Positions 46,328-57,190 of a DNA stretch of 64,000 bases are shown here, piece after piece (within the stretch, counting starts at the first letter, position 1; each line of letters starts with the position of its first letter). The DNA is from Ectobius pallidus (taxonomy: Eukaryota; Arthropoda; Insecta; Blattodea; Ectobiidae). A program made the position numbers and the translations under genes. The notes below the pieces were generated by a model that searched no databases, was not told where the DNA came from, and worked only from the letters and a program-made list of their open reading frames with translations. The stretch spans positions 47,711,160 through 47,775,159 of the forward strand of contig CAXKWD010000009.1 of the NCBI GenBank assembly GCA_964059195.1. The letters are read 5' to 3'.

Positions 46328-46479
46328 CACGCCCACCGCGTTACAATAAACATATTCGTTTTGTGATTAAATGTGAAGGTGTAAAACATTTCTAACAGTG
46401 AATATCATTTCTTAAAAACATTTTCTTTCAATCCGTATGAAGAAAATGATACTGAATTTTTAGTTTACTTTTCCTTTAA

Positions 46480-48157
46480 GAATACAGTGTGTTGTCTTTG
46501 ATTAATAGTAGAGGGTATAAGGAGAAAACTATTTGGAATAAGAGTTCTGTATGACTACTATATAATTATGGAGAGGGGGAAAAGCAAGAAATACAATATT
46601 TAATAATTAAAAAAGATTCTTGCACTAAGCTAGTGCAGATTACTGTGCCATCTCTTAAAGATTATGAACAATCAAGACAAAAATATTAAAAACGACCAGT
46701 AGATGGTACTGGTGCTCTAATTAGTGATTAACTGCCAAATGGATAATCTCTGTTGGAAGGTTACCACTTCAGCATTTTTTTTAGCCAGGAGGACTTTAAT
46801 TTTTATTTTTATTCCACTGAGAATTTGATGACACAAGGATTTAATTTCTTTCTACTAATTGTATTAAATGTATGGTATATACAATTGCCAATGTAGTACT
46901 TTCCAATAGCTGTCACAAAGAACTCAACACTTACGACCTCCTGACCTAGAACAAACTATCCCATTGAAGCAAGCCATTAAAACCTAAACTAGTAAATACA
47001 ACACACTTTTCAATAATGTACTGGCAAGTAAAAAACATATAAAATGCATACAATATCACAATTGCTATAACTCCATTACTGGTATCTACTCCTCTTTGCT
47101 TATGTTCATAGATTCCCTTATGACTTTCTGTAAAAACTTAAAATAAATCCATTACAAAGAAGTAATGAAAAGTTGATCATTGTTAAAAATGAAAATTTGC
47201 AAGATTGATGTTTAGAAAAATACCAGTAAAATCCAGTTTTGGTTTTCATTGCAAGAGCAATTCAGCCAAACAATTCCATCTTAGTGCATCCTAAATGATT
47301 TTGTTTAGTATTGAAGCATTTATTAATTCAACATCCAAGCAAGGCTAAAACATGCAGTGGGCACCTGTCTGCTTGGTTGATATGTATACAATACGCAGGA
47401 CCTTCAGATTTCTGGGTCAAACCTCTGTACACTGCAAGAAGACGCAAGGTAGTACACATTCAAATTTATATTGAGTAAGGTAACCACAGTTCTGGGAGTC
47501 GAAGCTGGGATCGAATGAATAACTGCTCTCCATCTGGTATGCAATAATGAACAATAATTGTCCAACATTATTAAATCTTACGATGAACTGAATAAAAGAC
47601 ACCAAATGATAATAATACAAAAACATAATCTGAAACATGGTACATTCATAAATACTGTATAGAACGGTTACTACACAGGACACAGCGCTTACTTCAGTAA
47701 ATACACACAGTTTTTAACACTAAGTTCTTATGCCCCCAGACTTCTGTGACGATGGATTTGATACGAGAGATTTTGCTTCCCTTTGAGAAGTCACAGAATT
47801 CTGAACAATCAAATATCAAATATCAAATTAACTGTCAGCGTCAATATTGTTTACAAAACGCTTAATTTCATTTGAGTTTTTTCATCTGTCCATGCCTTAT
47901 TGAGCAAATAAAACAGACACTCAATTGTATTATTTATACTGGGAAGAGTAATGCAAATTTCACAATATTTTAATATTGTCATAAGATATCTGTTTGGATG
48001 TGAAGCACTGGACATTTGTACCCAACGCGTACCATTCTTAAAGCAAAAATCCAGCCCAATAATACCAACTTCAGTGCAAGTATTATTGAATCTCATGTAG
48101 ATGTGAACACATCCCTATAATATAAAGCCACATGGCTGACTGACTCACTCACTCTCT
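46480..48157. other. No gene seen
   Basis: AT-rich sequence. Minus-strand frames at 47417-47683 and 47851-48096 have no recognisable domain. Just before the tandem array the text runs TGACTGACTCACTCACTCTC. Confidence 0.4.
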
Positions 48158-48925
48158 GACATTAATGTTTACCTACTTCCAGATGAGCTAGAAACTTGAA
48201 ATTTGGTACACGTATAGCTTTTAGGCTGTAAACCACAGGAAAATTCCAAAAAGTTAATTTTTTTATTTTTTAGCCCTAAAAACCACCCGAAAAAGGGATC
48301 GGCTTGGCTCACCGACATTAATGTTTGTCCACTTCCAGATGAGCTAGAAACTTGAAATTTGGTACACTTATAGCTCTTAGGCTGTAAACCACAGGAAAAT
48401 TCCAAAAAGTTAATTTTTTTAATTATTAGCCCTAAAACCCCCCGAAAAAGGGCTCGGCTCACCGACATTAATGTTTGCCCACTTCCAGATGAGCTAGAAA
48501 CTTGAAATTTTGTACACGTATAGCTTGTAGACTGCAAACCACTGGGAAATTCCAAAAAGTTTATTTTTTTAATGTATAGCCCTAAAAACCCCCCGAAAAA
48601 GGGCTTGGCTCGGCTCACCAACATTAATGTTTGCCCACTTCCAGATGAGCTAGAAACTTGAAATTTGGTACACATATAGCTTTTAGGCTGTAAACCACAG
48701 GAAAATTCCAAAAAGTTTATTTTTTTAATTTTTAGCCCTAACAACCCCCGAAAAAGGGCTCGGTTCGGCTCACTGACATTAATGTTTGCCCACTTCCAGA
48801 TGAGCTAGATACTTGAAATTTGGTACACATATAGCTTTTAGGTTGTAAACCACAGGAAAATTCAAAAAAGTAAATTTTAAAAAAATTTTAGCCCTAAAAA
48901 CCCCCGAAAAAGGTCTCGGTTTCCA
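48158..48925. repeat. Tandem array, five units of 150-156 bp
   Basis: Units start with GACATTAATGTTT (or a one-base variant) at 48158, 48314, 48464, 48620 and 48775. Each contains CACTTCCAGATGAGCTAG and GTAAACCACAGGAAAATTCC. The first three intervals (156, 150, 156) are multiples of three, so the minus strand stays open for 191 codons (48169-48744). The fourth is 155 and breaks the frame. A single diverged unit occurs near 50495-50570. The repeated peptide has no known domain and I regard it as non-coding. Confidence 0.85.
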
Positions 48926-49183
48926 TGGCAACGGTATTATCAAACAGTGTTCACGTATGGCTCTGAAAGTTTAGAAATGATTATTTCCGTAAATCTAGCT
49001 GGGTGGTCGAGATAGTAACGTCTTGGACTTGCATTCTGAAGTCTCAGGTTCATAATAATTAAATCCAATTAACATTTTTTTGTCCTGAACTTACAAGATT
49101 ATCTTCTATCTGTTAAAGAAATTTCATAATTTATATTCTTTAATTATAACTCGTAGATGAAGTCTCGTATTCTTTATAACATA

Positions 49184-50231
49184 CTAGCTTAAAAGGCCCG
49201 GCGTCGCTCGGGTTTTGTATTTTGTTAATGCGAAAATAACTTATGAAGGACTTTCGATTTTCAAACTCTAGGTCTTTAAGGTCTTTATATAGGTATTAAG
49301 AATTTGAAATGGGGAAGAACGACTAATCACACACAAACTATTCCCTCAGAAAACGCTAGATAGGCTATAGCTTATTATAGCTTATAGCAGATCCCCACGG
49401 ATTCTCCCAAGATAATTAATTGAAAGATTAACAATTAAGAGCAAAATAATTAAAGTATTATATTTATTAACACTTTGCACGCGAAACATTCATAGGTGTA
49501 AACTAAACATTTGATAGGCCTAATTAATGAAACAGCTATAAATCTGGCTTTGAAGTGAATTTCACGATTAGAAAATAAATGGAAAAATGCAGTATTCGAA
49601 AGATTATGAGAATTGAAATCGATTAAACTCACGATAAAAAAAAAGTGCGTAAATGTATTTGTCAGACAGACATAGTACATTAGTTTTTATTTATATAGGT
49701 GAAGAATGGAATAAGCCTACTGAGGCCGTGATTTCTATATTCATTTGTCCAGACTTATAATTCCGTTACATTTCAGGCAGATTTAACGACCCTACATAAG
49801 ATATTTTAATTACGATTACATATAAAAACGTTGTAGCCAGGACCCCGAACTAAGCAACTTCCCCGGAATTTTCTGTAAACTATATTCCATGTCAAATAAA
49901 ATATGTTTAACATTACCTTATCGACATCTATAGCTTTTATAATAACCTGAGATATCCATTGCCTTCCATAGCGATCGCGACGATATTATTTCCAAGGTAT
50001 GACAATAATAGACAAAGCCTTCTGCAATTGATTTGACAACTGAAATGAATAACTCAAAACTGATGCTTCGAAAGCGTAAAAATGCACGTTTTCTTGCCGT
50101 TTTTCACCCATAACTCGCGAACGAAGGCTAAAATTAAAAATGTAGTATGACAGAAACCTTCCCGGGAATGTACCCAACAACTTCCCAAAGTTTCATGGCG
50201 ATCGAATGAATGGTGTAGTAATGCATAAAGG

Positions 50232-50278
<47 letters not shown>

Positions 50279-50307
50279 CATATATTCATTTTTATATGTA
50301 TAGATTA
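49184..50307. repeat. Interspersed repeat, copy B, with CA microsatellite
   Basis: The head TACTAGCTTAAAAGGCCCGG and the tail (CA)n then ATATTCATTTTTATATGTATAGA match the repeat at 3718-4740. TTATAAC flanks it on both sides (just before 49184 and just after about 50305), a possible target duplication. The CA microsatellite spans about 50232-50280. It gives rise to a spurious minus-strand frame of Cys/Val repeats. Confidence 0.6.
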
Positions 50308-50686
50308 TAACCAGTTTTACTTGTATTTTTCTATGATTTCCCTGGTCGTAAAGGCAAATGCCAAATTGAATATTTACATAGGCTACCATGAATCTTAGTC
50401 ACTATTTCATCTTGTACCATGTCCATTTAAATGATAATAATATCAGTTGAAATTTACGCATTACAAAGCACCATAAATGTATGTACAATGCCAGTTGATC
50501 TAGAAAATTAAGACTTGGCAAACTGGTACCTTTTAGCTTGCAACCGACGGGAAAATTCCAAAAAAACCCAGTCTTCCCACATTTATTTTTTCAGGTTTGT
50601 TGTGCCAAAACCGTTAATGGCCAATAATACAGCAGACTAAATACACGTACTCTATCTCCCATAGATCTTTTAAAAAACCACCCAGC
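50308..50686. other. No gene; flank of the array
   Basis: Contains a lone diverged unit of the 48158-type repeat near 50495-50570. Otherwise nothing is recognisable before the first Myb cassette. Confidence 0.4.
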
Positions 50687-50694
50687 GTCGGTCT

Positions 50695-51097
50695 TGCTGG
50701 GAGGCAGTTAAGTTCGCAACGCTTTCACAGTTAAAATTGAATCGACTGGTCGACTGGATTTTTTTACAATGGACGAAAACAGAAAAGGCAGGAAGCTCTA
50801 CACCGAGGAAGAAGACAAGGCATTGGTTTATTTCATTATGACAAACGACAGATATATGAACGCAGGTGGCAACAGCATTTGGAAGTTCATGGAGGAGAAG
50901 CAAGGTGTCCCAGGTCGTACCTGGCAGAGTATGAAGGAGAGGTACCGCAAACACTTGGTCAATAATTTGAATCAATATTTACCGCAACAGTGAGTGGATA
51001 AAGTAAAAGAGCATCTGAATAAGCGAGAGGAAGAGGAGAAATCAAATCACAACAAATATTCCACCAGAAGAAATAATCTTAACAAATCTCCCAGATA
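50695..51097 (+). pseudogene. Free Rap1-type Myb cassette, copy 1
   Basis: This cassette is not preceded by transposase. Its upstream text is GTCGGTCTTGCTGGGAGG, like the minus-strand copies. The frame has a TAA near 50709 and, after the Myb domain, a TGA at about 50991 where other copies read CAA. From ATG 50769, 74 codons remain open and cover the Myb domain (YTEEEDKALVYFIM to RTWQSMKERYRKHL). The 9-codon tail and a Glu/Lys-rich coil continue after the stop. It could still yield a small single-Myb protein. Confidence 0.7.
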
Positions 51098-51842
51098 GAA
51101 TATAGAAAACTACACCAACTTGGAGCCGAGAAAGAATATAGATTATGACAACGTGGAAGTAATTGATATGAGTTTATGTGATGATGAATGATTGGCTTAA
51201 CAAGTCGCCGCCTCCACCTATTCTTCCCAGGCCACCATCATATCTCAGTTTGAATCTACTAGTTTCAGAGCTTCATTTATTTTAATAATATTAATGAACT
51301 TATAACTGTTAATAATTTTAACAATGAAAGGACACCATTAGTCAGAAAAATCTACATCACTGTTTTGGACAGAAGAAATGACGGAATGTTGGCAAACTCT
51401 TTATTCATCTTTTAAAAAACCTTTCCCGAGCCCCCAATGAGCCAAGCGAGTTTCATATTATGGGATGTTATGGTACAATTTTTCAAGTAACTTAATGGAA
51501 TTCATGACTGATATTGCAAGAAAAATATGTTTAAACTTCAAATGACCAGGAATTCAATTTGGTTTATAAAAAACAGAACATTTGGGAGTCCCGGCAGAAC
51601 CCGATAGGACAAGGGGTCTTGATTCCAAAACCGGAATTGTCTGAGCAGCCAAACCAGAATGTCTGGTCACCTTATAATGATATACTGAGAAATTCCAAGA
51701 TTTAGGTGCATTGTTTAATATCAAGGGCACCCAAAGATTGTAATCCAGGAAAAATTAAATGAATGATATGAGATGCACTTGCCACTTAAGGTACCGATTC
51801 AAAATTTTACATGTGGTTTTCTTTAGACTGAAGTTCTGACTA

Positions 51843-51905
51843 CAGTAAAAGCTCCTTATTCGCGCTTCCTTCATTCGCGTTTTCACTAGGCTATTTGCGG
51901 ATGAA
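51843..51905 (+). mobile_element. Tigger-type left terminus, unit 1
   Basis: TA followed by CAGTAAAAGCTCCTTATTCG and further TTCGCG repeats matches the form of Tigger/pogo ends. The equivalent starts in units 2 and 3 are 56347 and 60841. I find no inverted partner (CGAATAAGGAGC..CTG) downstream of the transposase anywhere in the window, so the right end appears lost or replaced. Confidence 0.6.
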
Positions 51906-52326
51906 AAAAATGCGACCCAATTTCTATATTCGGGGCTAAAAATTTCTGTATTCGCGGATCTAATAAGTACATACAGTACATAATAATAAAAAGAGTCCAA
52001 TAGGTATCCAAACCAATATCCTTTGTAAATGCCGTCAAATGGACTAATAAAAAAAGTAAAATACAGTACTGTAGATCTTATTACAACTTCTCCTTTGTTG
52101 TTAAATGATATCGCCGAGGACTTTGACATAAGCCGCCTTCGCCGCGATCAGTGTTTTTGAGAATGAAAACAAACAAAATGAAAGCAACCTTATTACTCAA
52201 TGAATAAAGTATATTTTTAAATGTTGCTGTCTATGGCAAAAGCCGCTTTGTGTGTTTTATTGTTTCATCTTTAACATTCGTTACAAAAATTGTGATTGAG
52301 TAACACGTCTCTACCGCTATACAGTA

Positions 52327-52461
52327 ATGTCAACTAAAAAAATTAGGAAACGAGTTTTGACACAAAAAAAATCTGTATTACCGCTTAAAGTGAAAATAGA
52401 AATGCTTGATCGTTTACGCCTTGGAGAGTCATTTGCATCCATATCCATCATTTTACGTTAA
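52327..52461 (+). pseudogene. Tigger transposase N-terminal helix-turn-helix stub, unit 1
   Basis: From ATG 52327 the peptide MSTKKIRKRVLT..KVKIEMLDRLRLGESFAS is the first part of the psq-type helix-turn-helix that starts Tigger/pogo transposases. It breaks off in the middle of the motif after SFASIS. The recognition helix and the linker are missing, and the remaining transposase begins about 1.6 kb later beyond the hairpin. One missing C relative to units 2 and 3 changes the final residues. Without splicing to an unseen exon, DNA binding by this motif is lost. Confidence 0.7.
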
Positions 52462-52690
52462 TTGCTGCAGAATTATATGCATGTATGAAATAACTAATTA
52501 ATGAAACACAGATGCTGTATTGAAATTTCCCTGAATGATTCAAACGTTATTACTCGCTAATGCTATGGCGCGAAGAATACGTACTATATATACCCCAAAT
52601 GTCCAGTCCCTATTACGGGTGGCTCACACTTACACTGGCCAGGTCAGTGTGTAGTTCACCGGTAGCACGTGTATTGCCTGTGGGGGCAGT

Positions 52691-53986
52691 CACTGAACTC
52701 CTGAAGGGATGAGACAAGGGTAGCAGCAACACTTGGAAGGTCACGTTAAGCTAGAACTCGCTCTTGCCGCACCAGGATAAGTGACAGTCAAGATGGGATG
52801 ACCCGTTTTGTTTTTTAATTTTTTTTTTAATGTTAAATACTTCTATAACTCATAATATATAAATAAATTAGCTGTGGAAGGGTTAGAGGTCCCCTGATGG
52901 GGAAGGATTATGGTTTAGAACGAGGCTACTATACGCCTGTTGGAAGTTTTAAAATTTAAATAAGTTGCAAAATAAGAAAAACGCTAAGAATTAACTGTGT
53001 TGTGCCCTCGCCCTGGAGGTGGCACATGACTGGAATATTCGAACGGTCGGCTCTACGTTCGTTATCTTCTTTAATTACCTTTCATTCGTTTCTGAAATAA
53101 ACATTATTTCTAACACCAACAATTATAATTTTACTCTTTTAATTATTTAACTTAAATAAAACTATTAATTCGGATGGATCAGTTTGTTAAGATTATTTCT
53201 TCTGGTGGAATATTTGTTGTGATTTGATTTCTCCTCTTCCTCTCGCTTATTCAGATGCTCTTTTACTTTATCCACTTGCTGTTGCGGTAAATATTGATTC
53301 AAATTATTGACCAAGTGTTTGCGGTACCTCTCCTTCATACTCTGCCAGGTACGACCTGGGACAGCTTGCTTCTCCTCCACGAACTTCCAAACGCTGTTGC
53401 CACCTGCGTTCATATATCTGTCGTTTGTCATAATGAAATAAACCAATGCCTTGTCTTCTTCCTCGGTGTAGAGCTTCCTGCCTTTTCTGTTTTCGTCCAT
53501 TGTAAAGAAATCCAGTCCACCAGTCGAATCAATTTTAACCATGAAATCGTTGCGAACTGAACTGCCTCCCAGCAAGACCGACTATTCCTGACATGTGCCA
53601 CCTCCAGGGCGAGGGCACAACACAGTTAATTTTTAGCGTTTTTCTTATTTTGCAACTTATTTAAATTGTAAAACTTTCAACAGGCGTATAGTAGCCTCGT
53701 TCTAAACCATAATCCTTCCCCATCAGGGGACCTCTAACCCTTCCACAGCTAATTTATTTATATATTATGAGTTATAGAAGTATTTAAAATTTTTAAAAAA
53801 ATTAAAAAACAAAACGGGTGTTTGGAAGCACGGTACTGCCCCGTCCTAAACCAATGCCTTCACCGTTTCAAGGATCCGTCCCATCTTGACTGTCACTTAT
53901 CCTGGTGCAGCGAGAGCGAGTTCTAGCTTAACTTGACCTTCCAAGTGTTGCTGCTACCCTTGTCTCATCCCTTCAGGAGTTCAGTG
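52691..53986. repeat. Long hairpin enclosing minus-strand Myb cassette, unit 1
   Basis: The left arm 52691-53048 and the right arm 53576-53986 are inverted copies; the right arm has about 60 extra bp near 53817-53877. They enclose 527 bp holding AATAAA-containing sequence and the minus-strand cassette. The hairpin separates the helix-turn-helix stub from the catalytic part of the transposase and looks like a foldback insertion or an inverted duplication. Confidence 0.85.
53165..53575 (-). CDS. Rap1-type Myb protein, minus-strand copy, unit 1
   Basis: A 136-codon frame is open from a TTG-beginning upstream end; the first ATG is at the MDENRKG position (53500). It holds the same single Myb domain as the plus copies with small changes (SVWKFVEEK). 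A basic coil follows, and it ends NKLIHPN instead of NKSPR, so the 3' border of this cassette copy differs. The frame is intact and could encode a free Myb protein, but no promoter is evident. Confidence 0.6.
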   Translation of the reverse strand: MLGGSSVRNDFMVKIDSTGGLDFFTMDENRKGRKLYTEEEDKALVYFIMTNDRYMNAGGNSVWKFVEEKQAVPGRTWQSMKERYRKHLVNNLNQYLPQQQVDKVKEHLNKREEEEKSNHNKYSTRRNNLNKLIHPN

Positions 53987-54039
53987 TAGCTTCAACTTCA
54001 CTGTCAGCAAAAATTGTTCATGATCCAGCAATAGAAAAA

Positions 54040-55602
54040 ATGGAAGTGGCGTTGTCATTATGGATCGAAGACCGCAACCAAAATAGGGTGCCCCTGAGTG
54101 GTCCAATGGTCCGGCAGAAGGCAAAGCGTCTTTACGCTCATTTTAAAGAACCTGATGGAAGTTGAAGTGGTGAATGTACAGGTGGAGGATTTCAAGCATC
54201 GGAAGGTTGGTTCAATAAATTTAAGGTGAGACAATCATTGCATAACATTAAAATCGTTGGAGAAGCAGCATCTGCAGACACTGCTGCAGCAGAACGATAT
54301 CTAGAAGAATTTGCAAACCTAGTAGCTAATGGAGGATACAAACCTGAGCAAGTATTTAATGCAGACGAAACTGCACTGTTTTGGAAGAGAATGCCAAACA
54401 AAACATTCATTTCTAAAAGCGAAAAGCCTGCTCCTGGATTTAAGGCAGCAAAGGATAGAGTTACACTGCTGCTATGTTCTAATGCATCTGGAGATTGTGT
54501 CATTAAGCCACTGATGCTTTACAGATCGTTTAATCCTCGGGCTTTAAAAAATCAAAAGAAGGACAACATGCCAGTGTTTTGGCGTCCTAATAAGAAAGCG
54601 TGGGTTACAAGCGCTATTTTTTGTGACTGGTTCTGGAATTGTTTTGTTTCTGAAGTTGAAACTTATTTAAAAAAAAAACAGAATTTAGACTTTAAAGCAC
54701 TTCTAGTTTTGGACAATACACCAGGTCATCCTCACGAACTTGAAACTATGCATCCAGATTTAAAAGTGACATTTTTACCTCCCAACACGATGGCTTTGAT
54801 TCAACCTATGGACCAAAGAATAATCCAGGCCTTCAAGCTCCATTATATTAGACGAACCTTCAAAATCATATTGGATAATATGGAATGTAATCCTGATATG
54901 AATGTTATGGAATGCTGGAAGAAATTTGACATAGCAAAATGCATCGTAAACATAAAACAATCATTGGAAGAACTGAAGCCACAAACATTGAAGTCATGCT
55001 GGAAAAAACTGTGGCCTGCTCCGACTGCGGAAAATGACGAAGAATCTGTGCAAGTTCAAACTTTGACTGCAAACATAGCCGAAATCGCGAATGGAATAGG
55101 ACGAGATAGGTTCGAACAGATAGAATCAAGTGACATTCAGGAATTGCTTGAATCGCAAGATGAAGATTTGACTGAAACCGACTTGGAGGAAATATTACTG
55201 CTGGGAGGCAGTTCAGTTCGCAACGCTTTCACGGTTAAAATTGATTCGACTGGTCGACTGGATTTTTTTACAATGGACGAAAACAGAAAAGGCAGGAAGC
55301 TCTACACCGAGGAAGAAGACAAGGCATTGGTTTATTTCATTATGACAAACGACAGATATATGAACGCAGGTGGCAACAGCATTTGGAAGTTCATGGAGGA
55401 GAAGCAAGCTGTCCCAGGTCGTACCTGGCAGAGTATGAAGGAGAGGTACCGCAAACACTTGGTCAATAATTTGAATCAATATTTACCGCAACAGCAAGTG
55501 GATAAAGTAAAAGAGCATCTGAATAAGCGAGAGGAAGAGGAGAAATCAAATCACAACAAATATTCCACTAGAAGAAATAATCTTAACAAATCTCCCAGAT
55601 AG
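54040..55602 (+). pseudogene. Tigger transposase-Rap1 Myb fusion, unit 1, stop at codon 42
   Basis: Same gene as 58545-60098, broken by TGA at 54163-54165 where unit 2 has TGT (Cys42). After the stop the frame is open for 458 codons from about 54226. The residue after the third catalytic Asp pair is also changed: unit 2 reads MDQG, this copy MDQR at residue 260, in a motif strongly conserved in the family. The C-terminal Myb domain and basic tail are intact and keep the QQQ that unit 2 lacks. Confidence 0.85.
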
Positions 55603-56346
55603 AATATAGAAAACTACACCAACTTGGAGCCGAGAAAGAATATAGATTATGACAACGTGGAAGTAATTGATAAGAGTTTATGTGATGATGAATGATTGGC
55701 TTAACAAGTCGCTGCCTCCACCTATTCTTCCCAGGCCACCATCATATCTCAGTTTGAATCTACTAGTTTCAGAGCTTCATTTATTTTAATAATCTTAATG
55801 AACTTATAACTGTTAATCATTTTAACAATGAAAGGACACCATTAGTCAGCAAAATCTACATCACTGTTTTGGACAGAAGAAATGACGGAATGTTGGCAAA
55901 CTCTTTATTCATCTTTTAAAAAACCTTTCCCGAGCCCCCAATGAGCCAAGCGAGTTTCATTATATGGGATGTTATGGTACAATTTTTCAAGTAACTTAAT
56001 GGAATTCATGACTGATATTGCAAGAAAAATATGTTTAAACTTCAAATGACCAGGAATTCAATTTGGTTTATAAAAAACAAAACATTTGGGAGTCCCGGCA
56101 GAACCCGATAGGACAAGGGGTCTTGATTCCAAAACCGGAATTGTCTGAGCAGCCAAACCAGAATGTCTGGTCACCTTATATTGATATACTGAGAAATTCC
56201 AAGATTTAGGTGCATTGTTTAATATCAAGGGCACCCAAAGATTGTAATCCAGGAAAAATTAAATCAATGATATGAGGTGCACTTGCCACTTAAGGTACCG
56301 ATTCAAAATTTTACATGTGGTTTTCTTTAGACTGAAGTTCTGACTA

Positions 56347-56993
56347 CAGTAAAAGCTCCTTATTCGCGCTTCCTTCATTCGCGTTTTCACTATTCGCGGA
56401 TGAAAAAAATGCGACCCAATTCCTACATTCGGGGCTAAAAATTTCTTTATTCGCGGATCTAATAAGTGCATACAGTACATAATAATAAAAAGAGTCCAAT
56501 AGGTATCCAACCCAATATCCTTTGTAAATGCCGTCAAATGGACTAATAAAAAAAGTAAAATACAGTACTGTAGATCTTATTACAACTTTTCCTTTGTTGT
56601 TAAATGATATCGCCGAGGACTTTGACATAAGCCGCCTTCGCCGCGATAAGTGTTTTTGAGAATGTAAACAAAAGGAATGAAAGCAACCTTATTACTCAAT
56701 GAATAAAGTATATTTTTAAATGTTGCTGTCTATGGCAAAAGCCGCTTTGCGTGTTTTATTGTTTCGTCTTTCACATTCGTTACAAAAATTGTGATTGAGT
56801 AACACGTCTCTACTGCTATACAGGAATGTCAACTAAAAAAATTGAGAAACGAGTTTTGACACGAAAAAAATCTCTATTACTGCTTAAAGTGAAAATAGAA
56901 ATGCTTGATCGTTTACGCCTTGGAGAGTTATTTGCATCCATATCCATCCATTTTACGTTAATTGCTGCAGAATTATATGCATGTATGAAATAA
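56347..56993 (+). pseudogene. Tigger left end and helix-turn-helix stub, unit 2
   Basis: The left terminus begins at 56347 after TA. The stub frame runs from ATG 56826 to 56993 (55 codons): KVKIEMLDRLRLGELFASIS, then an unrelated tail ending YACMK. It equals 52327-52461 of unit 1 but with the extra C that leaves a longer tail. Confidence 0.65.
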
Positions 56994-57190
56994 CTAATTA
57001 ATGAAACACAGATGCTGTACTGAAATTTCCCTGAATGATTCAAACATTATTACTCGCTAATGCTATGGCGCGAAGAATACGTACTATATATACCCCAAAT
57101 GTCCAGTCCCTATTACAGGTGGCTCACACTTACACTGGCCAGGTCAGTGTGTAGTTCACCGGTAGCACGTGTATTGCCTGTGGGGGCTGT

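Larger units (their letters stand above)
45025..46475. mobile_element. Kolobok-type DNA transposon, internally deleted
   Basis: The 1451-bp element is flanked by TTAA at 45021-45024 and 46476-46479. Its ends AGGAAGGGTAAACTAAAAA and, inverted, AGGAAAAGTAAACTAAAAA form an inverted repeat with two mismatches. TTAA duplication together with a THAP-domain protein is characteristic of the Kolobok superfamily. It carries two convergent frames, a P2X7-like cysteine-rich protein (plus) and a THAP relic (minus), that overlap tail to tail near 45574-45678. The transposase catalytic core is absent, so this copy depends on others. A TGACGTCA box stands about 140-148 bp inside each end. Confidence 0.78.

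Noticed and set aside
48169..48744. 191-codon minus-strand protein
   Set aside because: It is an artefact of tandem units with lengths divisible by three. No domain, and the frame breaks in the last unit.
50054..50389. 111-codon minus-strand frame rich in Cys/Val
   Set aside because: It runs through a CA microsatellite and repeat tail.
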